In this document: piece after piece, positions 23,082 through 31,172 of the stretch
Layout: each line of letters begins with the position of its first letter
Numbering within the stretch: position 1 is the first letter of the stretch
Assembly: GCF_000276605.1 (NCBI RefSeq)
Contig: NZ_AKJX01000284.1
Location: 1 to 52,267 of the forward strand
Length of the DNA: 52,267 nucleotides
Reading direction: 5' to 3'
Origin: Acidovorax sp. CF316
Lineage (GTDB): Bacteria; Pseudomonadota; Gammaproteobacteria; Burkholderiales; Burkholderiaceae_C
Translations under genes and position numbers: made by a program
The notes under the pieces: generated by a model
The model's input: only the letters and a program-made list of their open reading frames with translations
What the model was told of the DNA's origin: nothing
Databases searched by the model: none

Positions 23082-24098
23082 ATGACCACCGCTGCCTCAA
23101 TCGACATCGCCCAGTCCACCCCCACGGGGGGCGCCATCGCTCGCGAGGTGATGGAGCACTACGCCCTGGGCGAGGTGACCCATTGCGTGCTGATGCGGCG
23201 CGGCTTCAACCAGGTGTACGAACTGCGCTTTGCCGACGGCCGGCAGGCCGTGGCACGGCTGTGCGCCGACCGTCCGCGCGGTGCACCCAATACCGCCTAT
23301 GAGACGGCGATGCTCTGGCACCTGAAGGCCGCAGGGGCACCTGTGGCGGCGCCGCTGGCCGCGCGCGACGGTGCGGCCAGCATAGCCCTGCCGCTGCCCG
23401 AGGGGCCGCGCCCGCTGGTGCTGTTCGAGCACCTTTCGGGCGAGTGGCCGGGCGAGTCCGTGCCGGACACCGAGGCCACGGGCCGCGGCCTGGCCCTGCT
23501 GCATGAACTGGCGCAGGGCTACGCGGGCCCGCCCAGCCGGTACCAGCTCGACCTGCCCGACCTGCTGCGCGCCCCGCTGCAACAGCTGTGCGCAGCGCCG
23601 GCCATGGACGATGGCCTGCGCGCCGCGTACACGGCCCTGGCCGGGCGCCTGGACGCGCGCATCAGCGCCCTGCGGCCCTCGCTGACCCGCGTGGCCTGCC
23701 ATGGCGACTGCCACGGCGCCAACAACTTCATGACCGATGGCCCCGACGGCACGCGCCTGGCCTCGTTCTTCGACTTCGACGATGCGGGCCCGGGGCTGCT
23801 GGCCTATGAGCTGTGCGTGTACTTGTGGAACACCTTGCCGCGCAAGGTGGGCGGCGCGCTCGACGAGGCCGGGCTCACGCGCTGGCGCCACTACCTGGCG
23901 GGCTACCGCAGCGTGCGCGCACTGGGAGAGGCAGACTTCGAGGCGATTGCCGCCTTCCTGAACGTGCGGCATTTCTGGATCATGGGCGAGACGGCCGGGC
24001 GCCATGCTACCTGGGGCACACAGACCATGCCGACCAGCCAGCTGCGCCAGGTGCTCAAGATCATGGAGTACTGGGAGTCGTTCAAGACCCCTGAGTGA
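23082..24098 (+). CDS. Phosphotransferase family protein (APH/choline kinase fold)
   Basis: 338 residues. The kinase fold is shown by RRGFNQVYELRFADG (nucleotide loop), the Brenner catalytic motif HGDCHGANNF and the metal-binding FFDFDDAGPG. Members phosphorylate small molecules such as aminoglycosides, homoserine or choline, or act like the stress kinase SrkA; this protein cannot be assigned to one of these. It is 63 bp downstream of the LysR gene on the same strand. Followed by an intergenic region with a hairpin pointing the other way. Confidence 0.85.
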   Translation: MTTAASIDIAQSTPTGGAIAREVMEHYALGEVTHCVLMRRGFNQVYELRFADGRQAVARLCADRPRGAPNTAYETAMLWHLKAAGAPVAAPLAARDGAASIALPLPEGPRPLVLFEHLSGEWPGESVPDTEATGRGLALLHELAQGYAGPPSRYQLDLPDLLRAPLQQLCAAPAMDDGLRAAYTALAGRLDARISALRPSLTRVACHGDCHGANNFMTDGPDGTRLASFFDFDDAGPGLLAYELCVYLWNTLPRKVGGALDEAGLTRWRHYLAGYRSVRALGEADFEAIAAFLNVRHFWIMGETAGRHATWGTQTMPTSQLRQVLKIMEYWESFKTPE

Positions 24099-24119
24099 GC
24101 AGCCTCGGCCGCACCCCGC

Positions 24120-24143
24120 AAAAAAAGCCCGCACGAGGCGGGC
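24120..24143 (-). terminator. Rho-independent terminator, minus strand
   Basis: On the minus strand GCCCGC, a 5-base loop and GCGGGC (24143 to 24127) are followed by a run of Ts (As at 24120-24126 on the plus strand). It points away from the DMT transporter gene and towards the phosphotransferase 3' end, with no protein gene upstream on that strand. Confidence 0.65.
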
Positions 24144-24186
24144 AACTTGCTTGCACAAGGGAGGCGCCGACCACGGGTGGGTCGAC
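24120..24186 (-). ncRNA. Candidate small RNA with its own terminator
   Basis: Read on the minus strand, a TATGAT box (24193-24198) is followed after about 6 bases by a segment that folds CGACC-loop-GGTCG, leaves a single-stranded CCTCCC (complementary to a ribosome binding site), then TTGTGCAA, and ends with a GCCCGC/GCGGGC hairpin and seven Ts. There is no protein gene on this strand for the terminator to serve. No good -35 hexamer is seen. The call rests on architecture only. Confidence 0.4.
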
Positions 24187-24221
24187 GGGGAAATCATAGC
24201 CCTGGCCCCCCAAAAACGGGT

Positions 24222-24235
24222 GTGAAGTAGTTCAC
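24222..24235. promoter_or_regulatory. 14-bp perfect inverted repeat
   Basis: GTGAA-GTAG-TTCAC, perfect arms of 5 bp. It lies about 24 bp upstream of the TATGAT box of the candidate minus-strand RNA, and about 200 bp upstream of the DMT transporter. It could be an operator for either. The rest of 24236-24432 shows only a weak ATTGATG/CATCAAT pair (24331-24337, 24369-24375). Confidence 0.35.
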
Positions 24236-24432
24236 GCTTTCGCCGTGGCGTGCATGGCCCGTGGCGCACCTGCGGCCCTTGCCAAAGGCCCGGCGTTCCT
24301 CGCACAATGCGCGCGCCTCCTGGCTGCACGATTGATGAGCGAGATAGGCCCCATTGGTGAACAAATAGCATCAATGGCGCGATCGATCTGGCGCCCAATC
24401 AGAGGCTGAGACCCGGGCAACAAGTGACATCC

Positions 24433-25398
24433 ATGAACAACAAGACAGCCATCTCCTCCCCTGCGGACACGCAGGCCCCGCAACCGACCCACGGCGCCAA
24501 GGCCTGGGTCGTCGACCTGGTGCTGCTCGCGGCATTGTGGGGGGCGTCCTTCCTGTTCATGCGCATGGGCGCCGCCGAGTTCGGGGCCCTGCCCACGGCA
24601 GCGGCCCGCGTCAGCATCGGTGCTGTCTTCCTGTTTCCCCTCATGATGTTCCGCGGACAGGGGGCCGCGCTGGTCCAGCACTGGAAGGCCAGCATGGCCC
24701 TGGGTGTCTTCAACTCGGGCCTGCCGTTCGCGCTGTTCAGCTTTGCGCTGCTGACCATCAACAGCAGCCTGGCGGCGGTGCTCAACGCCACGGCGCCGAT
24801 GTTCGGGGCCCTGGTGGCGTGGGTCTGGTTCCGCGAGCGGCCCAGCGGCTGGCGCCTGGTGGGCCTGGCCATCGGTTTCATCGGCGTGGTCATGCTGGCC
24901 AGCGGCAGTGCGGGGCTGCGCGATGGCGACGGCGCGGGCAACCACAACGCGGCCCTGTGGGCCATCGGCGCCTGCCTGCTGGCCTGCCTGTGCTATGGCA
25001 TTGCCGCCAGCGCCACGCGCCGCTACCTCACCGGGGTGCCGCCCCTGGCCACGGCCACCGGCAGCCAGATCGGCGCGGCCCTGCTGCTGGCCGTGCCGGC
25101 CATCATGTACTGGCCCCAGCACATGCCCTCGATGCGCGCCTGGCTGGCCATCGCGGCGCTGGGCGTGCTGTGCACGGGCGTGGCCTACTTCCTGTTCTTC
25201 CGGCTGATCGAGCGCGCCGGCCCTGCACGCGCGCTCACCGTCACCTTCCTGCTGCCGGTGTTCGCCACCTTCTACGGGGTGGTGTTTCTCGACGAGCGCA
25301 TCACGCAGTGGATGCTGGTCTGCGCGGCCGTCATCGTCTGCGGCGTGGGGCTGTCCACCGGCTTCATCGCGCCGAAGACGCGCGCCGCAAAGACCTGA
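24433..25398 (+). CDS. DMT-superfamily (EamA) transporter
   Basis: 321 residues with ten predicted membrane helices in two EamA repeats (about 25-155 and 170-310). Recognisable pieces are LLAALWGASFLFMRMGAAEFG at the start of the first repeat and SLAAVLNATAPMFGALVAW at its end, with GVAYFLFFRLIERAGPARA and LDERIT in the second. Family role: export of metabolites or amino acids across the inner membrane. Start at ATG 24433. It converges with an AraC regulator gene (10 bp apart), which may be unrelated. Confidence 0.92.
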   Translation: MNNKTAISSPADTQAPQPTHGAKAWVVDLVLLAALWGASFLFMRMGAAEFGALPTAAARVSIGAVFLFPLMMFRGQGAALVQHWKASMALGVFNSGLPFALFSFALLTINSSLAAVLNATAPMFGALVAWVWFRERPSGWRLVGLAIGFIGVVMLASGSAGLRDGDGAGNHNAALWAIGACLLACLCYGIAASATRRYLTGVPPLATATGSQIGAALLLAVPAIMYWPQHMPSMRAWLAIAALGVLCTGVAYFLFFRLIERAGPARALTVTFLLPVFATFYGVVFLDERITQWMLVCAAVIVCGVGLSTGFIAPKTRAAKT

Positions 25399-25408
25399 GC
25401 GCTCTCCG

Positions 25409-26215
25409 TCAACAGGTCTTTTGCCGCAAATAGGCCTGCGGCGTCATGCCCAGCTGCTTGTGGAACATGGTGATGAAGGCCGAGGGCGCGCTGTAGCCCA
25501 GCTCCAGCGCCACATCCTTGACTGCGCGGCCGGCCTCCAGCAGCGCGATGCCGCGCACCACCTTCAGGCGCTGGCGCCACTCGCCAAAGGGCATGTGCAG
25601 GTCGCGCTCGCAGCGCCGCGCCAGCGTGCGCTCGGTGGTGTGCACCGTGGCCGCCCATTCGGCGAGCGAGCGGCCATCCCAGGGGCATGCCAGCAGCGCT
25701 TCCAGCACGCGGCCGAGCAGGGGGTCCTGGGATAGGGGCAGGTAGCTGTCGTGGCTGGGCGCCACGCGCAGTTCGTCCAGCAGCACCTCGAACAGGCGCT
25801 GCTCGGGCGCACTCCGCGGTGCAGCGATCTGGCGCGCGCGCAAGGTGTCCAATACCGCCTGGATCAAGGGGCTGATGACCATGGTGCAGGGCTGGCGCGG
25901 CAGCGTGGCACACAGGCCCTCGGCCACATAGACGGTGGCGTAGCTGGCCTCGTGCCGGTTGCTCGACACATGCTCCAGGTGCGGCGGTATCCACACGCCG
26001 TACTGCGGCGGCGCCAGGAACACCTGCCCGCCCATGCCCACCTCGATCACGCCGGACAGCGCGTGCACGAACTGCCCCGCGGCATGGCTGTCGGCCGGGT
26101 CGGCACCGCCCGGCTGCAGGTGCACCACCTTGAACAGCATCGGTGGTGCCATGGCCGCCGGTGCGGCAGACGGCTTGCAGGCGGCCTTCGGGTGCTTCAT
26201 CTTGTCTGGCTTCAT
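25409..26215 (-). CDS. AraC-family regulator with cupin sensor
   Basis: 268 residues from ATG 26215 (a second ATG at 26200). The N-terminal half is a cupin-like sensor (FVHALSGVIEVGMGGQVFLAPPQYGVWIP), and the C-terminal 100 residues hold two helix-turn-helices: SLAEWAATVHTTERTLARRC and KDVALELGYSAPSAFITMFHKQLGMTP, the AraC/HTH_18 signature. It is divergent from the PhyH dioxygenase gene across 83 bp, and so probably controls it. Confidence 0.92.
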   Translation of the reverse strand: MKPDKMKHPKAACKPSAAPAAMAPPMLFKVVHLQPGGADPADSHAAGQFVHALSGVIEVGMGGQVFLAPPQYGVWIPPHLEHVSSNRHEASYATVYVAEGLCATLPRQPCTMVISPLIQAVLDTLRARQIAAPRSAPEQRLFEVLLDELRVAPSHDSYLPLSQDPLLGRVLEALLACPWDGRSLAEWAATVHTTERTLARRCERDLHMPFGEWRQRLKVVRGIALLEAGRAVKDVALELGYSAPSAFITMFHKQLGMTPQAYLRQKTC

Positions 26216-26298
26216 CGATTGCTTGTCCGAACAGGCGTATTTGATTGAATCGCGTCAATTTAGACTGATTCTGCCGTACAGCCCCAGGAGACGAAACC

Positions 26299-27141
26299 AT
26301 GCTGACCAACCACCCCACCGAATTCGACGCACAGTCCCCCGCCAGCGCCATGGCCGAGAAGTTCGCCCGCGATGGCGTGGTCTGCCTGCGCGGCGTGCTG
26401 CGGCCTGCCGAAGTCGAGCGGCTGCGCGAGGGCATCGATGCCAACCTGGCCGCCCCCAGCCCGCGCGCCAAGGTGGCCAGCCGCGCCGACGACCCGGGCT
26501 TCTTCATCGAGGACTTCTGCAACTGGCAGGAGATCCCTGCCTACTGGGACGTGATCTCGCAATCCGCGCTGGCCGAGATCGCGGCCAAACTCACGGGCAG
26601 CAGCACCATCCGCCTGTACCACGATCACATGCTCACCAAGGAGTCGGGCACGCGCCAGCGCACGCCCTGGCACCAGGACCAGCCCTACTACAACATCGAG
26701 GGCAGCCAGAACGTGAGCTTCTGGATCCCCGTCGACCCCGTCTCGCGCGCCTCCACGCTGGAGCTGGTCGCCGGCTCGCACCGCGGCCCCTGGCTCATGC
26801 CGCGCACCTTCATGAGCAACGAAGCCAAGTGGTTCCCCGAGGGCGCCCTGGCCGACCTGCCCGACATCGAGGCCGACCGCGCGGCCTACGACATCCGCGG
26901 CTGGGCCGTGGAGCCGGGCGATGCCATCGCTTTCAACATGCTCACGCTGCACGCCTCTGCCGGCCTGGAGCCCGGGCGCCGGCGCCGCGTGTTCTCGGTG
27001 CGCATGATCGGCGACGACATCACCCATGCGCCGCGGCGCTGGAAGACCTCGCCGGATTTTCCGGGGCTGGTGGATGCGTTGCCGGCGGGAGCGGCCATGG
27101 AACACCCGCTGTTTCCGGTGCTTTGGCAGCAGGCGAGCTGA
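26299..27141 (+). CDS. Phytanoyl-CoA dioxygenase (PhyH) family protein
   Basis: 280 residues; start supported by CCAGGAG upstream. Fe(II)/2-oxoglutarate dioxygenase fold with the metal triad H125-x-D127 in TPWHQDQPY and H218 in MLTLHASAG, and a C-terminal Arg for 2-oxoglutarate in GRRRRVFSVRMIGDD. Family role: hydroxylation of a carboxylic acid or other small substrate in the cytoplasm; substrate unknown. Divergent AraC regulator next door. Its transcript probably ends in the hairpin at 27150-27168. Confidence 0.9.
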   Translation: MLTNHPTEFDAQSPASAMAEKFARDGVVCLRGVLRPAEVERLREGIDANLAAPSPRAKVASRADDPGFFIEDFCNWQEIPAYWDVISQSALAEIAAKLTGSSTIRLYHDHMLTKESGTRQRTPWHQDQPYYNIEGSQNVSFWIPVDPVSRASTLELVAGSHRGPWLMPRTFMSNEAKWFPEGALADLPDIEADRAAYDIRGWAVEPGDAIAFNMLTLHASAGLEPGRRRRVFSVRMIGDDITHAPRRWKTSPDFPGLVDALPAGAAMEHPLFPVLWQQAS

Positions 27142-27145
27142 GCCC

Positions 27146-27847
27146 CTAGGCCAGCAGCCTGGCTTTTTGCTGCTGGAATTCCTGTTCGGTCAGCACGCCC
27201 TCGTTGCGCAACTGGGCGAGCTTTCGGAGTTCATCGGAAACAGAAGGTACTGACGAAGGTGCGGATGCCCCATCCGCCGGGCTTGGCGCGTCAGGACGCC
27301 CGCCCTCGTGGGCCGCAGCCTCCAGAACACCAAGCCAGTGGCGTGCCTTGTGCAAGGCTGCCTCGTACGAGGCCCTGTTCGCATGGAAGGTGGACTCCAG
27401 GAAAACAAGGCTATGGGTTGGAATGGACGTGTTCTTCAAGCTGATGCGCAATTGCACGCGCATGATGGCAAGGACGATGCGATCCCCTGCAAGGGCAAAG
27501 TCGTCGAGCACCTCTGCCGACAGGATGTCGCCATAACCGACATCGACGCTATGGACCCAATCCCGGTCCGGGCCAAAGCCGTGTCCCTCTTCGGCACCAA
27601 AAGCCCCGCCTTGGTCAATACCGGCAGCTCCAGCGCGGTGGTAGCTGATCAGCCGCAGTTTTTTGTGCGCCTCATCGATGGCGATACCGGTCACACCGTC
27701 ACACCCATCGACCTGCTGGGTGGCAACAAATCCGTCGGCACTCTCCAAGTTCGGACCAGGCACGACTTCGGTCCGCTCGGGCCTGTACATCAGGTGCACG
27801 ACGGTACAGATAAAGACGAAGACCAACACCCCAATCATGAATCCCAT
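27146..27847 (-). CDS. Membrane-anchored SHOCT-domain protein
   Basis: 233 residues. An N-terminal membrane helix (about 3-21) is followed by a soluble middle domain of unknown type (about 35-190), a Pro/Ala/Ser linker, and a C-terminal SHOCT domain: DELRKLAQLRNEGVLTEQEF followed by QQQKARLLA. SHOCT is a short oligomerisation module. The middle domain contains LVFLESTFHANRASYEAAL and reads like a PH-type sensor, but no family is recognised. It ends 4 bp from the PhyH stop on the other strand. Confidence 0.75.
   Translation of the reverse strand: MGFMIGVLVFVFICTVVHLMYRPERTEVVPGPNLESADGFVATQQVDGCDGVTGIAIDEAHKKLRLISYHRAGAAGIDQGGAFGAEEGHGFGPDRDWVHSVDVGYGDILSAEVLDDFALAGDRIVLAIMRVQLRISLKNTSIPTHSLVFLESTFHANRASYEAALHKARHWLGVLEAAAHEGGRPDAPSPADGASAPSSVPSVSDELRKLAQLRNEGVLTEQEFQQQKARLLA
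27150..27168 (+). terminator. Likely terminator of the PhyH gene
   Basis: GCCAG (27150-27154), a CAGC loop and CTGGC (27159-27163) followed by TTTTT (27164-27168). The stem is short but GC-only at the base. It lies inside the last codons of the convergent SHOCT gene, where CCAGCAGC/GCTGCTGG (27151-27158, 27169-27176) can form an alternative larger hairpin. Confidence 0.4.
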
Positions 27848-27912
27848 AGCTCTCCCTCCGACGGATGCCAGCGTTCAAGGACGCCTTTTCCTGCGCTACG
27901 CCAGCCCGGCCC

Positions 27913-28125
27913 TTATCGCCCCCTCAGCGGCCTCAGCAGATCCGACAAGCCGTTATGGTCGATCTCATGCATCAGCGCCAGCAACTGCCCCAACTCCCCC
28001 TTCGGGAACCCTTCGCGCGCAAACCAGTTGAGGTAGTTGCCCGGCAGGTCGGCCAGCAGCGTGCCCTTGTGCTTGCCATAGGGCATCTCCATCGTGACCA
28101 GCTTCTGCAGCTTCTCCGCATCCAT
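27913..28125 (-). CDS. DUF3820 family protein
   Basis: 70 residues: MPYGKHKGTLLADLPGNYL is the family hallmark, followed by NWFAREGFPKGELGQLLALM. DUF3820 proteins are short, soluble and often found in proteobacteria; a related fold is used in exonuclease C-terminal modules (quorum-sensing regulator-like annotation is also seen). It lies 10 bp downstream of the YciH gene on the same strand and is probably co-transcribed. Function unknown. Confidence 0.85.
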   Translation of the reverse strand: MDAEKLQKLVTMEMPYGKHKGTLLADLPGNYLNWFAREGFPKGELGQLLALMHEIDHNGLSDLLRPLRGR

Positions 28126-28135
28126 GGCGAGACCC

Positions 28136-28528
28136 TCAGCCGCCCGCGCGCTTGACCTTGTGGCCGAGCTTTTGCAGCGCGGCCATCACGCGGTCCACGT
28201 GGTCACCCTGGACTTCGATCACGCCGTCCTTCACCGTGCCGCCGCTGCCGCAGGCGGCCTTGAGCTGCTTGCCCAGCTGGTCGAGCGCGGCGGCATCCAC
28301 CGCAACGCCCTTGACCAGGGTGACGGCCTTGCCGCCACGGCCCTTGGTCTCGCGCGATACGCGCACGATGCCGTCGCCCGCGGGCACGGCATTCTTGGCC
28401 AGCTCCTTGCACACGCACTGGGCAACCGGCTGGCGGCATTCAGGGCACATGCGGCCCGCGTCGGTGGAGTAGACCAGGCCGCCCAGGCTGGCAAGGTCGG
28501 ACAGGGATTTCTTGGGTGCGGGTGCCAT
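28136..28528 (-). CDS. yciH: YciH/SUI1 translation-initiation-factor-like protein
   Basis: 130 residues. The C-terminal 85 residues are the SUI1/eIF1 fold: KGRGGKAVTLVKGV, ACGSGGTVKDGVIEVQGDH and a GHKVKRAGG end. Family role: affects start-codon choice on the 30S subunit, dispensable in E. coli. The N-terminus carries a cysteine knuckle C-x2-C-x6-C-x-C (CPECRQPVAQCVC) which the E. coli protein lacks, and which probably binds zinc. It is followed by DUF3820 at 10 bp and preceded by DUF2721 at 15 bp, all on the minus strand. Confidence 0.92.
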   Translation of the reverse strand: MAPAPKKSLSDLASLGGLVYSTDAGRMCPECRQPVAQCVCKELAKNAVPAGDGIVRVSRETKGRGGKAVTLVKGVAVDAAALDQLGKQLKAACGSGGTVKDGVIEVQGDHVDRVMAALQKLGHKVKRAGG

Positions 28529-28543
28529 GTGCTTGTTGTTTGT

Positions 28544-29035
28544 CTATTGCGGCTCTTTGGGTTGGTCGGCCGGGTTGGCGCCCAGCTCGTTCTGCAGCAT
28601 GTGGAAGTTGAGCAGGCGCGTGGCCATCACCGTCTCGGCCAGAAAGCACACCAGCGCCAGCAGGAACGAGGCCACGCCGGCCAGGAAACCGCCGATGGCC
28701 AGGCGGTTGGCCTGGTAGTCCAGGGTTTCACCAAGGAACAGCAGGATGATGGTGATGCCGATGAGAAAGGCGCAGAAGGTCAGCAACGCAATGCAGCCAT
28801 TGGCCAGGCGGCCGCGCAGGCGCAGGTCGCCCAGCTCGGCGTAAGCACGCGCGGTGTACTCGGGGTCGTTGTTGGCGCGGGCGCGGTCCTCCACCACGCG
28901 GGCGCGGTCGATGATGCGCGCCAGCCGGCCGGCCACGGCACCGATCATGCCGGAGACGGCGGTGAGCAGGAACACGGGCGCCACCGCGAGCTGGATGCCG
29001 TGGGTGATGGCGGAGGGATCGGTGGGGATGGCCAT
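28544..29035 (-). CDS. DUF2721 membrane protein
   Basis: 163 residues from ATG 29035; the frame is open further upstream but the family starts close to here (ITHGIQLAVAPVFLLTAVSG). Three membrane helices (about 14-33, 77-102, 108-135) with a conserved cytoplasmic segment GRLARIIDRARVVED between the first two. DUF2721 is an inner-membrane family of unknown function. It heads a three-gene minus-strand set with yciH and DUF3820, and is divergent from the DEAD-box helicase gene. Confidence 0.88.
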   Translation of the reverse strand: MAIPTDPSAITHGIQLAVAPVFLLTAVSGMIGAVAGRLARIIDRARVVEDRARANNDPEYTARAYAELGDLRLRGRLANGCIALLTFCAFLIGITIILLFLGETLDYQANRLAIGGFLAGVASFLLALVCFLAETVMATRLLNFHMLQNELGANPADQPKEPQ

Positions 29036-29224
29036 AGGGGGATGTAGCGTGTATGCGGGCCGCCCGATTATCTGCGCACGGGGTTCGCATGGCGGCACGG
29101 CAAACCGGCCCTTTTCACGCGCCACCACCCCGATGCAGGACAATCGGGGCATCCAGACAGCCCGCGCGGGCTGCGACCACCCCTTTCATTTGCGGCCGTG
29201 CCCCGTGCACAGGCTGCCTTGCCC

Positions 29225-30538
29225 ATGCCCTTTGCCGCCCTCGGTCTCTCCCCTGCCCTTGCCCATGCCGCCCAGGCCCTGGGCTTCACGGCGCCCACGC
29301 CCATCCAGACCGAGGCGATCCCGGCCATCCTGGACGGCAAGGACCTGCTGGGCATCGCGCAGACCGGCTCGGGCAAGACGGCGGCGTTCGGGCTGCCGCT
29401 GCTGCAGGCATTGCAGTTGGGCACCACCGGCCAGGCATCACGCCACGTCACCGCCCTGGTGCTGGTGCCCACGCGCGAGCTGGCGGCCCAGGTGGGCGAA
29501 GTGCTGCGCGACCTGGCCGGCCACCTGCAGCAGCCTCCCAAGGTGGCCGTGGTGTTCGGCGGTGTCTCCATCAACCCGCAGATGATGGGCCTGCGCGGCG
29601 GGGCCGACGTCATCGTGGCCACACCGGGCCGACTGCTCGACCTGGTGGAGCACAACGCCATCAAGCTGGGCCAGGTGGCCCACCTGGTGCTGGACGAGGC
29701 CGACCGCCTGCTGGACCTGGGCTTTGCCGAGGAACTGCAGCGCGTGCTGGCGCTGCTGCCGGCCAGGCGGCAGAACCTGTTCTTCTCGGCCACCTTCCCG
29801 GAGGCCGTGCAGGCCCTGGCCGACGGCCTGCTGCGCCAGCCGGTGCGCGTGGAGATTGCCGCCACGCCACAACACACGCCCGACATCGCGCAGCGCGCCA
29901 TCGCGGTGGACGACAAGCGCCGCACCCAGCTGCTGCGCCACCTGCTCAAGGAGCACGGGTGGACGCGCGTGCTGGTCTTCGTGGCCACGCAGTACGCGGC
30001 CGAGCACGTGGCCGAAAAGCTCTACAAGGCCGGCATCTTCGCCAGCCCCTTCCACGGCGGCCTGAGCCAGGGTTCGCGCAAGCAGGTGCTGCAGGAGTTC
30101 AAGGACGAGCGCTGGCAGGTGGTGGTGACCACCGACCTGGCGGCGCGCGGCATCGACATTGCGCAGCTGCCTGCGGTGGTCAACTACGACCTGCCGCGCT
30201 CGGCCGACGACTATGTGCACCGCATCGGCCGCACCGGCCGCGCGGGCGAGAGCGGCGTGGCCGTGAGCTTCGTCACGCCCGAGGCCACGGCGCATTTCAA
30301 GCTGATCGAAAAGCGCCAGGGCCTGAACCTGCCGCTGGAAACCATTGCCGGCTTCGAGCCGACCGAAGTGGCACCAGCGCCTGCCCCGGCAGCCCCGGGC
30401 GAGCCCGGCACCGGTGGCATCAAGGGCCGCCGCCCGAGCAAGAAGGACAAGCTGCGCGCCGCCGCAGCCGAGGCCGAAGCCAAGGCAGCTGCCGAAGCCG
30501 CGCGCCCCCTGGGCAAGAAGCCACCCAAGCCCGAATGA
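29225..30538 (+). CDS. DEAD-box ATP-dependent RNA helicase (RhlE-like)
   Basis: 437 residues. All helicase motifs are present in order: Q motif FTAPTPIQTEAIP, Walker A A45-QTGSGKT, PTRELA, DEAD in LVLDEADRLLDLGF, SAT, ARGIDI and HRIGRTGR. The C-terminal tail (about 380-437) is a low-complexity Ala/Lys/Pro extension (KGRRPSKKDKLRAAAAEAEA) typical of RhlE-type helicases and likely to bind RNA. Role by family: RNA remodelling in ribosome assembly or cold adaptation. Start at ATG 29225, downstream of a frame that also opens at GTG 29198. Confidence 0.95.
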   Translation: MPFAALGLSPALAHAAQALGFTAPTPIQTEAIPAILDGKDLLGIAQTGSGKTAAFGLPLLQALQLGTTGQASRHVTALVLVPTRELAAQVGEVLRDLAGHLQQPPKVAVVFGGVSINPQMMGLRGGADVIVATPGRLLDLVEHNAIKLGQVAHLVLDEADRLLDLGFAEELQRVLALLPARRQNLFFSATFPEAVQALADGLLRQPVRVEIAATPQHTPDIAQRAIAVDDKRRTQLLRHLLKEHGWTRVLVFVATQYAAEHVAEKLYKAGIFASPFHGGLSQGSRKQVLQEFKDERWQVVVTTDLAARGIDIAQLPAVVNYDLPRSADDYVHRIGRTGRAGESGVAVSFVTPEATAHFKLIEKRQGLNLPLETIAGFEPTEVAPAPAPAAPGEPGTGGIKGRRPSKKDKLRAAAAEAEAKAAAEAARPLGKKPPKPE

Positions 30539-30553
30539 GCCGCCTGCGGGCGT

Positions 30554-30589
30554 AAAAAAAGCCGGTCGCCCCGCAAGGGGCAAGCCGGC
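30554..30589 (-). terminator. Rho-independent terminator of the DUF6172 gene
   Basis: On the minus strand: outer stem GCCGG/CCGGC, inner stem GCCCC/GGGGC around a 4-base loop, and seven Ts (As at 30554-30560 on plus). It follows the DUF6172 stop at 30636 by about 46 bp and lies just past the end of the helicase gene, so it may also serve as a barrier between the convergent transcripts. Confidence 0.8.
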
Positions 30590-30635
30590 TGCCGGTTCGG
30601 GGGGCGAAGCTTTCAGCCCCACGCCCCGTGGTGTC

Positions 30636-30983
30636 TCAATCTTCGCTGTCGTCGTCTTCAGCGCCCATGCCATCGTTGGCATCGTCGTGCTCGCCCGCAG
30701 GCCGCGCGGTGCGCTTGCCCGGCTTGGCCAGGATCTCGACGTAGAACTGCTGGCCGCCCTCGGCCGCCACGCCATTGATCAACCCGGTAAGGGCCGACAG
30801 GTGCACCACGGTGGCCGCTTCCTTGGTGGCGCCGAACTGGCAATCGAAGTCCCAGAAGTCCGCGCCTGCGGGGATGTCGCGGCGCCGTTCGCGCTTGATG
30901 TACTTGCGGATGTCGTGCTTGATGGCCTCCAGAACCCGGTCCGGGTTCTTGCCTTCAACGTGCAATGGATAAGTTTTACGCAT
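30636..30983 (-). CDS. DUF6172 family protein
   Basis: 115 residues from ATG 30983; upstream open frame rejected because the family begins MRKTYPLHVEGKNPDRVLEA. It contains a basic helix KHDIRKYIKRERRRDIP, then FDCQFGATKEAATVVHLSAL, and ends in an acidic tail (DDANDGMGAEDDDSED). Small soluble protein conserved in betaproteobacteria, function unknown. It has its own terminator downstream. Confidence 0.82.
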   Translation of the reverse strand: MRKTYPLHVEGKNPDRVLEAIKHDIRKYIKRERRRDIPAGADFWDFDCQFGATKEAATVVHLSALTGLINGVAAEGGQQFYVEILAKPGKRTARPAGEHDDANDGMGAEDDDSED

Positions 30984-31104
30984 GGGCGATGGTACCTCTT
31001 GCCTACCTCCTGCCGCCCAAGCGCCATGAAAACACCAGCACAGGGCAACCTTGTATCGTGGCACACCGAGGGGCCGGACGCAATTCCCTTGCAGATTTCA
31101 GCTA

Positions 31105-31134
31105 TCGACCAGTTCCACAAACGCGCTCTATAAG
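31105..31134 (+). promoter_or_regulatory. Sigma-70-like promoter of lemA
   Basis: TCGACC (31105-31110), an 18-bp spacer and TATAAG (31129-31134), about 38 bp before the lemA start. A strong ribosome binding site GGAGGTG (31162-31168) follows, 4 bp before ATG 31173. Confidence 0.5.
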
Positions 31135-31172
31135 ATGGACCGCAATCAAATTCATAACAACGGAGGTGCACC

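Noticed and set aside
24331..24375. ATTGATG/CATCAAT inverted pair upstream of the DMT transporter
   Set aside because: Seven-base arms 31 bp apart are within chance expectation for this stretch; kept only as a remark.
27151..27176. CCAGCAGC/GCTGCTGG palindrome
   Set aside because: Lies within codons for the Gln-rich end of the SHOCT domain and can be explained by coding; the shorter plus-strand hairpin with a T-run is the better terminator candidate.
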